Under the pieces are notes generated by a model. It saw nothing but the letters and a program-made list of their open reading frames with translations. It made no database searches and was not told the origin of the DNA. Source: Mycobacterium sp. IS-836 (GTDB lineage Bacteria > Actinomycetota > Actinomycetes > Mycobacteriales > Mycobacteriaceae). Taken from it: 64,000 nucleotides of DNA. Positions 56,394 through 62,984 of the stretch are shown here, one piece after another. The DNA is taken from the NCBI RefSeq assembly GCF_001954275.1, contig NZ_MBEU01000053.1, forward strand, positions 1 through 64,000, given 5' to 3'. The stretch's first letter is position 1, and every line of letters begins with the position of its first letter. The translations under genes were made by a program, and so were the position numbers.

Positions 56394-57596
56394 GTGACCG
56401 TCACCAACGACACGGACGTCTATTACGACCCCTACGACACCGGCATCAACGCCGACCCTTATCCGACCTACGCGCGGCTGCGCGACGAGGCGCCGATCTA
56501 CTACAACGAGCGCTACGACTTCTGGGCGATATCACGACATTCCGACGTCGAACGGGCACTGGCCAACTGGGAGACCTTCTCCAACCGACGCGGCGACATC
56601 CTCGAGCTGATCAAGTCGAAATTCGACATGCCCGGCGGCGTCATGATGTTCCAGGATCCGCCCGAGCACACGGCGCTGCGCGGGCTGATGTCACGGGTAT
56701 TCACCCCGCGCCGGATGGCCGAAATCGAAGACCAGATCCGCGCCTACTGCGTCCGGTGCCTGGATCCGCTCGTCGGATCGGACGGATTCGACATCATCGC
56801 CGAGCTCGCGTCGATGATGCCGATGCGGGTGATCGGCATGCTGCTGGGAATTCCCGAGTCCGAGCAGATCTCGGTCCGGGACGCCAACGATGCCAACCTG
56901 CGGACCAAGCCGGGCGCGCCGCTGAAGGTCGCCGACGCCGACTCCATCGCCGACGGCCGGATCTATGCCGACTACGTCGAGTGGCGATCGAAGAACCCGT
57001 CCGACGACCTGATGACGCAGCTGCTCAACGTCGAGTTCGACGACGATGCGGGCGTGCACCGCAAGCTCACCCGCAAGGAGGTCCTGCACTACACGCAGGT
57101 GGTCGCCGGCGCCGGTAACGAGACGACGGGTCGGCTGATCGGCTGGCTCGCCAAGGTGCTCGCCGAGCATCCCGACCAACGTCGGGAGATCTACGAGGAT
57201 CGGTCGCTGCTGAACCGCACCGTCGACGAGACGCTGCGGTTCGAACCCACCGGCCCCCACGTAGCCCGTTGGATGGCAAAGGATTTCGAAATCTACGGCA
57301 CCACCGTTCCGGCTGGCAGCGCAATGCTGCTACTCTTCGGAGCCGCCAATCGCGACCCACGCCGCTACACCGATCCGGACACGTTCAACATCCACCGCGA
57401 CAACATCTCGCACATCACCTTCGGCAAGGGAGTGCACTACTGCCTGGGCGCCAACCTGGCCCGGCTGGAGGGGCGCGTCGCGCTCGACGAGATGCTCAAC
57501 CGCTGGCCCGAATGGGACATCGACTACGACACAGCAAAATTGGCGCCGACGTCGACGGTTCGCGGCTGGGAGCGGCTGCGGGTGGTGCTGCCCTGA
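56394..57596 (+). CDS. Cytochrome P450
   Basis: A 400-residue P450. I-helix oxygen site AGAGNETT, ExxR at 279-282 (ETLR), and the heme loop FGKGVHYCLGANLAR with Cys350. Its partners would be a ferredoxin and reductase encoded elsewhere. Coupled to a mycofactocin SDR and a TetR with terpene-like neighbours, the likely substrate is a terpenoid or steroid-type alcohol. GTG at 56394 has AAGGAA upstream. It ends two bases before the convergent TetR gene. Confidence 0.93.
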   Translation: MTVTNDTDVYYDPYDTGINADPYPTYARLRDEAPIYYNERYDFWAISRHSDVERALANWETFSNRRGDILELIKSKFDMPGGVMMFQDPPEHTALRGLMSRVFTPRRMAEIEDQIRAYCVRCLDPLVGSDGFDIIAELASMMPMRVIGMLLGIPESEQISVRDANDANLRTKPGAPLKVADADSIADGRIYADYVEWRSKNPSDDLMTQLLNVEFDDDAGVHRKLTRKEVLHYTQVVAGAGNETTGRLIGWLAKVLAEHPDQRREIYEDRSLLNRTVDETLRFEPTGPHVARWMAKDFEIYGTTVPAGSAMLLLFGAANRDPRRYTDPDTFNIHRDNISHITFGKGVHYCLGANLARLEGRVALDEMLNRWPEWDIDYDTAKLAPTSTVRGWERLRVVLP

Positions 57597-57598
57597 GG

Positions 57599-58168
57599 TC
57601 AGCCGCGGCGCGGCTTCGGTGTCGGCATCTCGTACCGGTCCAGCAGGCGGTTGACGAGCGCGACGGCCTCGTCGTGACCCCCGGAAGTGCCGAGCGCCTG
57701 TTCCAAGATGAGCATGCGGCCAATCGACGCGATGACGACCGCGATGCCCGCCGGTGGGAATTCCGTTGTGTCAAGCCCATGTTCGCGAACGACGAAGTTC
57801 AGTGCCGTGATTTGCATTTCGCGCCACCGCTCCTGCCACGCCGCGATCTCGGCCCTGATCTCCTTGCGGTGGTTGGCAAGGCCCATGAATTCCAGGAGCA
57901 GCCGGGTGTCCTTCGGCCCGATCAGGGTGTCCCACAAGGCATGCAGGGGCCGGTCGGAGGCCAGCGCCTTCTTTTGCCGCTCCAGATACGCGGCGGCGCC
58001 GCGCCGGAACACGTCCAAGTACAGCTCGTCCATCGTGGGGAAGTAGTAGTGCACCAACGCCGGTTTGACGCCGGCTTCGGCCGCGACCCGCCGCGATGTG
58101 GCCGCGGCGTAGCCCTCGTCGACCATGATCCGACTCGTCGCGTCGATCAGCATGTCGCGAGTGGTCAT
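57599..58168 (-). CDS. TetR-family regulator of the redox cluster
   Basis: A 189-residue regulator: MLIDATSRIMVDEGYAAATSRRVAAEAGVKPALVHYYFPTMDELYLDVFRRG is the HTH, followed by a helical ligand domain. It is convergent with the P450 and divergent from the SDR at 58286. One operator copy is upstream of its own gene (58182), a second in front of the SDR (58250), a third before the SDR-P450 operon (55511), which gives a self-contained regulatory circuit. Confidence 0.92.
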   Translation of the reverse strand: MTTRDMLIDATSRIMVDEGYAAATSRRVAAEAGVKPALVHYYFPTMDELYLDVFRRGAAAYLERQKKALASDRPLHALWDTLIGPKDTRLLLEFMGLANHRKEIRAEIAAWQERWREMQITALNFVVREHGLDTTEFPPAGIAVVIASIGRMLILEQALGTSGGHDEAVALVNRLLDRYEMPTPKPRRG

Positions 58169-58181
58169 CGACCTACCTTCG

Positions 58182-58197
58182 TTGAGCGATTGCCCAA
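58182..58197. promoter_or_regulatory. TTGAGCGATTGCCCAA operator (copy 2 of 3)
   Basis: Near-palindromic 16-base site 14 bases upstream of the TetR ATG. It matches the two other copies at 14 of 16 positions and probably mediates autorepression. Confidence 0.75.
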
Positions 58198-58249
58198 ATC
58201 GTACTTGACCGTGGTGCGCCGGGGTGATAGGCAGGTGAGGCCAACGGAC

Positions 58250-58265
58250 CTGAGCGATCGCTCAG
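58250..58265. promoter_or_regulatory. CTGAGCGATCGCTCAG operator (copy 3 of 3)
   Basis: A perfect 16-base palindrome in the TetR-SDR divergent region, 20 bases before the SDR TTG start. Confidence 0.8.
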
Positions 58266-58285
58266 CTTTCGCGAAGGGTGAGGAA

Positions 58286-58996
58286 TTGAGCCAGAAGACG
58301 GCGGTCGTGACCGGCGGTGCGTCGGGCATAGGCCGTGCCGTCGCGGAACGGTTGCGCCGCGACGGATTTCACGTGGCCGTCATCGATCTGTCGCCCACCG
58401 ACGACGGGACCGGACACGTCGCCGACGTCACCGATCGCGCGCAGGTCGATGCGGCGGTATCGGCGATCCGCGACGAGTTCGGCCCAATCCTGGTGCTGGT
58501 CAACGCCGCCGGGGTGGAGGGCTTCAAGAAGTTCTTGAGCATGTCCTTCCAGGAATGGTCCAGGGTGATCGACGTCAACCTCAACGGTGTCTTCCACACC
58601 ATCCAGGCCGTGCTGCCCGACATGGTCGAGGCCGGCTGGGGACGCATCGTCAACATCTCGTCGTCCAGCACGCACTCCGGACAGCCGTTCATGGCCCACT
58701 ATGTGGCGGCGAAGTCCGCGGTGAACGGGCTGACCAAGTCGCTGGCGCTGGAGTACGGGCCGAGCGGAATCACCGTCAACGCCGTGCCGCCGGGGTTCAT
58801 CGACACACCGATGTTGCGCAGCGCCGAGAGCCGGCACCTGCTCGGCGGCACCGTAGCGGACCACATCAATCGCACGCCGGTTCGGCGCGTGGGCAAGCCC
58901 GAGGACATCGCCGCGGCGTGCGCGTTCTTCGTCTCCGAGGAAGCCGGCTACATCACCGGGCAGATTCTCGGCGTCAACGGTGGTCGCAACACCTGA
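58286..58996 (+). CDS. SDR-family oxidoreductase (TTG start)
   Basis: A 236-residue short-chain dehydrogenase: TAVVTGGASGIG, VIDLSP (NAD-type), NAAGVEGFKKFLSM, NISSSSTHSGQPFMAHYVAAKSA with Tyr and Lys, and YITGQILGVNGGRNT. No ATG or GTG lies in frame near the start; TTG at 58286, preceded by AAGGGTGAGG, is the best start and keeps the operator out of the gene. It is controlled with the SDR-P450 pair by the same operator type. Confidence 0.88.
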   Translation: MSQKTAVVTGGASGIGRAVAERLRRDGFHVAVIDLSPTDDGTGHVADVTDRAQVDAAVSAIRDEFGPILVLVNAAGVEGFKKFLSMSFQEWSRVIDVNLNGVFHTIQAVLPDMVEAGWGRIVNISSSSTHSGQPFMAHYVAAKSAVNGLTKSLALEYGPSGITVNAVPPGFIDTPMLRSAESRHLLGGTVADHINRTPVRRVGKPEDIAAACAFFVSEEAGYITGQILGVNGGRNT

Positions 58997-59008
58997 TAAG
59001 CATTAGGT

Positions 59009-59395
59009 GTGGCTCCCAGTTTTCAGGACGTGATCAAGTCCAAGTACCTGCTCCTGACCACCTTCACCAAGGACGGCCGCCCCAAGCCGACGGCGATCTG
59101 GGGAGTGCCGGACGGCGACAAGCTGCTGGTCATCACCGACGACGGGTCGTGGAAGGTGAGGCGGATCAACAACACGCCCCGGGTGACGATCGCGCGCAGC
59201 ACCGCACTCGGCAAGCCCAAGGGCGACCCGGTCGAAGGCGTCGCCCGGGTCCTGCCGAAATCCGAGACGCGGCGGGTCTACAACGCCGTGCTCAAGCGGT
59301 ACTGGTACCATGCCTGGTGGTTCTATGCGCACTCGATCGTGCGCGGCGGCATCGACAAGGTGCACGTCGGGCTGGAGATCCAGCCCGCCGGTTGA
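59009..59395 (+). CDS. PPOX-class F420-dependent enzyme
   Basis: A 128-residue split-barrel protein: FQDVIKSKYLLLTTFTKDGRPKPTAIWGVPDGDKLLVITDDGSWKVRRINNTPRVTIARSTALGKPKGDPVEGVARVL. This is the TIGR03666 pyridoxamine-oxidase-fold group that uses F420 or flavin, such as Rv2061. It would reduce an activated double bond or quinone. GTG at 59009 lies 12 bases after the SDR stop, so it belongs to the same operon. Confidence 0.9.
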   Translation: MAPSFQDVIKSKYLLLTTFTKDGRPKPTAIWGVPDGDKLLVITDDGSWKVRRINNTPRVTIARSTALGKPKGDPVEGVARVLPKSETRRVYNAVLKRYWYHAWWFYAHSIVRGGIDKVHVGLEIQPAG

Positions 59396-59464
59396 CGGGG
59401 CTGCTGGCCCGCGGGCGCCGCGACACTAACACGCACAAGAACGCCGCGGCGGGTGTGCGCGGTT

Positions 59465-60658
59465 TCAGTCTCGGCGTCGCGGAATGGCGTCGACCGGAAC
59501 GGGACTCGTAGCGTCGCTCTTGGGGTCAATCAGTATCTTCGCGTGCGCCTCCGGATCGCCCAGCGCGTCGAACGCGGCCTCGACCCCGGGCAGCCCCACC
59601 GTCCCGGTGATCAGCGGCGCGACGTTGACCTTGCCGTCGGCGAGCATGTGCAGCGTGTCGCGGAACTCCAGCGGGGTGTAGCCGAGCACGAATCGGAGAT
59701 CGGTCTCCTTGTTGATCGCCATCGCCGGGCGGATGTGGTCCGAGCCCATGCAGACACCGACCACGACGATGCGCGAGAACAGCGGCGCGCCCGCGATGAT
59801 CCCGTCGATAATGCCTGGGACACCGACACATTCGAAGATGATGGGGTGCTTCGGCGTCGTGGCGCCGGCGGCTTCGGCGGCACGCCACACGTGCCACCAG
59901 GGCAGTCGCAGCCGCTGCAGCTTCTCGATGGTGTCGACAGCCAGATCGAACGCCTCGAGGATGCCCTGCAGGTGTTTGCCGCTCGCGTCCGTCGTGTAGG
60001 GGGAATCCTGCGCGGGGTCGACGACTGTGTCGGCGCCGCAGGCGGTCGCCAGCGCGCGCCGGCCGGGCGAGAAGTCGCTGGCGATCACGGTGCGCGCGCC
60101 GTGCGCCTTGAGCATGCAGATAACCGCGAGACCGATTGGCCCGCAGCCGATCACGATCGCGACGTCACCCTTGCCGACCTCGCCGCGCCGCACCGCGTGC
60201 CAGCCGACCGCCATCGGCTCGGTCAGGGCGGCCACCTCGGGCGCCAGCCCGTTGGGGACGGGCAACGTCAGCGACTGCTCGACGAGAAGCTGCTCGGCGT
60301 AGGCGCCCGGGGCCATCGTCGACAGCCCGATCCCGTGCACCTCCTTGCCGCGGCGCAGCAGCGGCAAGGCGACGACGCGGGTACCGGCCCGCGGGGCCTT
60401 GCGGGTGCCGGGCCCGTAATCGAGCACCTCGCCGCAGAATTCGTGGCCGAACACCACGTGCTGGTTCGATCGCATGAACGCGTCGTACCCGGATTCGGCC
60501 ATCACGTCGGCGAGCTCGTCGCAGTGGTGGCGCGCATGCAGGTCGGATCCGCAGATGCCGCACCGCTGCACCTCGATGAGCAACTGGCCCTTGCCCGGCG
60601 CCGGGGTTGGGGTGTCGACGACTTCGAGCTTTGCGTTGGTGCACGTGACGCTCTTCAT
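59465..60658 (-). CDS. Zinc-dependent alcohol dehydrogenase (MDR)
   Basis: A 397-residue medium-chain dehydrogenase. The catalytic zinc sits at Cys of CGICGSDLH and GHEF; a structural zinc loop of four Cys is absent, the region reading RGTRVVALPLLRRGKEVHG. Rossmann part: IVIGCGPIGLAVICMLKAHGA. An insert with the residues LRLPWWHVWRAAEAAG is unusual and may form a substrate lid. It oxidises a secondary or primary alcohol, likely the same pathway as the SDR/P450 genes. It runs leftward. Confidence 0.88.
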   Translation of the reverse strand: MKSVTCTNAKLEVVDTPTPAPGKGQLLIEVQRCGICGSDLHARHHCDELADVMAESGYDAFMRSNQHVVFGHEFCGEVLDYGPGTRKAPRAGTRVVALPLLRRGKEVHGIGLSTMAPGAYAEQLLVEQSLTLPVPNGLAPEVAALTEPMAVGWHAVRRGEVGKGDVAIVIGCGPIGLAVICMLKAHGARTVIASDFSPGRRALATACGADTVVDPAQDSPYTTDASGKHLQGILEAFDLAVDTIEKLQRLRLPWWHVWRAAEAAGATTPKHPIIFECVGVPGIIDGIIAGAPLFSRIVVVGVCMGSDHIRPAMAINKETDLRFVLGYTPLEFRDTLHMLADGKVNVAPLITGTVGLPGVEAAFDALGDPEAHAKILIDPKSDATSPVPVDAIPRRRD

Positions 60659-60749
60659 GCTTGGGATGGTCCTCGGGCTATCGCGAAAGTGCAATGGACG
60701 ACGCGTTTCCCGACGAGAAAGGGCGTCGGTAGTTGCGCTCTCGTGGCCC

Positions 60750-61739
60750 CTACGAGCCGGCGGCGCTGCGAAGCGCTTCGAAGGTGTCGGCGACGGTTTC
60801 GGTCGGATCGCGATAGGTGATGCCGAGTTCGCGCTCGCTTGGCGAGTCGTCAGAGGCCGGCATCTGGGTGTAGTACTGCATCCCCGCCGAGGTGAAGGGC
60901 GTGTCGAAGGGCAGATACCGCCCCGCTCGATCCAGCACCGCACCCGCTACCCGCAGCGCGGTGTCGGGAATCGGGACGGCAACCATTGGCGTGCCGGCGA
61001 TTTGGCCGAGCATGTTGGCCAGCTCGGCCGCCGGAACCCGATGCCCGCCCGCGGTGTAACGGCGCGGCCCGCGGCCCGGCTCCAACAGCGCCGCGTGCAA
61101 CGCGGCCAAATCGCGAACATCGACGACCAACCATGCCGCGCTTCGCCCCGGGATCGCATGCATCTGCAACGCGGCCTTGACGCCCTCGCCCGCCTCGCCG
61201 AATTGGTCACCGACCGGCGGACCGAGAACCATTCCGGGATAGGTGATGTTCACCGGTGCCCCCGCGTCCTGCAGGCCGCGCGCGTAGATCTCGACTTGCG
61301 CCTTGGACGTCCCATATCCGTCCGCCCCGCCGACCACCGGCAGGTCCGCCGTCAACATCTCCAGGCCGGGATGAAACAGCGCGGTGAAGCTCGACACGTG
61401 CACGATCGGATCCAGGCCGAGCTCGACGGACTGGCCAAGGACGTTCTGGGCTCCCTGCATGTTCGTGGTCAGCATCTCGTTGGTCTGGCGCGGGTCGGTT
61501 GCCACCAGGGCGGCGCTGTGCACGACGGCGTCGCAGCCGCGCAACGCGTCGCGGACCGAGACGCGATCCGTGATGTCCCCGACGGCGAAGTCCGACACGT
61601 CGACTCCCAGTTTGGCGACCGAGGTCTGCAGCCGATCCGGATTTCGCACCAGGAACCGGATGGAATGTCCGGCGTCAGAGATGAGCTTGGCAGTCCAGCC
61701 GCCCACGAATCCGGTCCCGCCCGTGATCAGAACGTGCAT
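60750..61739 (-). CDS. NAD-dependent epimerase/dehydratase (extended SDR)
   Basis: A 329-residue extended SDR with GGTGFVG (7-13), HSAALVATDPRQTNEM, VHVSSFTALF and the active-site YGTSK. The C-terminal part (VVDVRDLAALHAALLEPGRGPRRYTAGGHRVPAAELANML) is as in dihydroflavonol reductase and steroid dehydrogenase-like enzymes. It is 91 bases upstream of the zinc ADH gene on the same strand. ATG at 61739. Confidence 0.9.
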   Translation of the reverse strand: MHVLITGGTGFVGGWTAKLISDAGHSIRFLVRNPDRLQTSVAKLGVDVSDFAVGDITDRVSVRDALRGCDAVVHSAALVATDPRQTNEMLTTNMQGAQNVLGQSVELGLDPIVHVSSFTALFHPGLEMLTADLPVVGGADGYGTSKAQVEIYARGLQDAGAPVNITYPGMVLGPPVGDQFGEAGEGVKAALQMHAIPGRSAAWLVVDVRDLAALHAALLEPGRGPRRYTAGGHRVPAAELANMLGQIAGTPMVAVPIPDTALRVAGAVLDRAGRYLPFDTPFTSAGMQYYTQMPASDDSPSERELGITYRDPTETVADTFEALRSAAGS

Positions 61740-61785
61740 CGTGCGATTCTCGCAACGGCCGTCGGTTACGGAGGCGCCAGGGGTA

Positions 61786-62481
61786 TTACAGATGACTGGC
61801 GGCGAAGTCCGCGGCTTGGTCCGTCATGCCGTTCACCCCGTACATGACATGCGCGGCGTTGTCATTGCCGGTACCGCAAATGGGGTCGCCCTGTGCGCAC
61901 AATTCGAGGGTCTTGGGCTTGTACAGCGGGCCGATCGCGATCGGCGGCGCGCCATACTGCGCCAGCCATTGGTCGGAAGGCGTCCCGAACAGCGTCACCG
62001 CGGCAACGTGATTGGCGATCTCGGGTGGCATCGGCTTCGGTACCAAGTCAGCGGGCACTCCGGGCGGTACGGCAGCCGAGGTCACGTAGCCGTCAACGGC
62101 AGCACCCTGGGAGTAGCCGCCCAGCACCTCCCGGGTCTTGGGGCAGTTCGCCGCCATGGACTGGACGTGAGCGCCGGCGTCGCGAATCCCGTCGATCACC
62201 GTCAGCGGAAAATCAGGATTTCCGAAGTCACTGCTGGCTGGGTAATTGACGGGATACACCCCGAGCGATCGCGCGCCGATCCGCCCGCGCAGGGCGTCGA
62301 CGAATTGTTGCCCTATGTTGCCGACGCCGGGTGGCTCGCCCGTGCCGCGGGCGAAGATGACTTCGACGTCGGGACAGGGGTCGGCCGACGCCAATGGGGC
62401 CGACGGTCCGAGCAGTGCGGAAGCGAACAGTACCGCGCCGGCGACCACCACCCGGCGCACCCATGTGCCGATCAAGTCCAC
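61786..62481 (-). CDS. Secreted cutinase-family esterase
   Basis: A 231-residue exported esterase: signal helix (VVVAGAVLFASALLGPSAPLASA), then DPCPDVEVIFARGTGEPPGVGNIGQQFVDAL, the nucleophile GGYSQGAA, CAQGDPICGTG with the Asp and AHVMYGV with the His. It is a paralogue of the cutinase at 44734. The start is uncertain: GTG at 62481, GTG at 62490 or TTG at 62475, the last with the best spacing to GGAGG. No tandem partner is present. Confidence 0.88.
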   Translation of the reverse strand: MDLIGTWVRRVVVAGAVLFASALLGPSAPLASADPCPDVEVIFARGTGEPPGVGNIGQQFVDALRGRIGARSLGVYPVNYPASSDFGNPDFPLTVIDGIRDAGAHVQSMAANCPKTREVLGGYSQGAAVDGYVTSAAVPPGVPADLVPKPMPPEIANHVAAVTLFGTPSDQWLAQYGAPPIAIGPLYKPKTLELCAQGDPICGTGNDNAAHVMYGVNGMTDQAADFAASHL

Positions 62482-62574
62482 GACCTCCACCCTTGGTATT
62501 CGATGCCGATCGCGGTAGGGATTGCCCCCGGCCTCGTTTTTCAATCGTCCGGTGCGCCCCGGGCTATGGGGTGG

Positions 62575-62748
62575 CTATTTCCGGAAGGCGTCCTTCACCT
62601 TCTCGCCGGCATCCTTCAGGCTGGATTTGGCCTGGTCCGCGCGGCCTTCGGCCCTGGTGTCGTCGTTGCCGGTCGCCTTGCCGATGGCCTCTTTGGCCCG
62701 GCCGCCCAAATCGTCGATCTTGTTCTTCAACTTGTCTTCGGTACTCAT
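62575..62748 (-). CDS. CsbD-family stress protein
   Basis: A 57-residue hydrophilic helical protein: MSTEDKLKNKIDDLGGRAKEAIGKATGNDD, then RAEGRADQAKSSLKDAGEKVKDAFRK. This is the CsbD family, induced by sigma-B-type general stress in other bacteria. The ATG at 62748 lies 11 bases past the -10 of a SigF-like promoter with no ribosome site, so the message is probably leaderless. The protein itself has no known activity. Confidence 0.88.
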   Translation of the reverse strand: MSTEDKLKNKIDDLGGRAKEAIGKATGNDDTRAEGRADQAKSSLKDAGEKVKDAFRK

Positions 62749-62758
62749 GTACTTTCGG

Positions 62759-62783
62759 CTACCCACGTACGGCAATGGATAAC
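62759..62783 (-). promoter_or_regulatory. SigF-like promoter, GTTA-N15-GGGTAG
   Basis: Read on the minus strand, GTTA (62783-62780) and GGGTAG (62764-62759) are 15 bases apart, the SigF arrangement. It ends 11 bases before the CsbD ATG. A CsbD protein with a SigF-type promoter makes biological sense because both belong to general stress. Confidence 0.55.
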
Positions 62784-62799
62784 GTGGCGGGCTGCCACC

Positions 62800-62973
62800 A
62801 TGGAGGTTGTGAGCACCGCAATCGTGGTGGCCGTGGTGGCGACGCTGATGCTGCTGGGTATCAGCATGGTCGTCAATCAGCTTCTTCGGCTGAGGAAGTT
62901 TTTGCGGGAAGCGCCGCCCGATGCGCCCCCGGGCGCCGACGTGCGCGAACCCCCTGACCAACCCCACTGCTAG
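62800..62973 (+). CDS. Small single-pass membrane protein
   Basis: A 57-residue protein: VSTAIVVAVVATLMLLGISMVVNQLLRL as one helix, then a hydrophilic RKFLREAPPDAPPGADVREPPDQPHC. ATG at 62800 is used; GTG at 62809 is an alternative with GGAGGT just in front. It is divergent from csbD and precedes the beta-lactamase-fold gene by 11 bases. Confidence 0.6.
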   Translation: MEVVSTAIVVAVVATLMLLGISMVVNQLLRLRKFLREAPPDAPPGADVREPPDQPHC

Positions 62974-62984
62974 CTTCATTCTCG

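Noticed and set aside
57269..58285. Long rightward open frame running through the antisense of the tetR gene into the SDR
   Set aside because: It lacks protein-like composition until residue 340, is antisense to a strong TetR gene and overlaps the P450. Only the SDR portion from 58286 is kept.
61384..62799. Long rightward frame over the epimerase and cutinase genes
   Set aside because: It is antisense to two clear genes; only the last 57 residues form a credible membrane protein.
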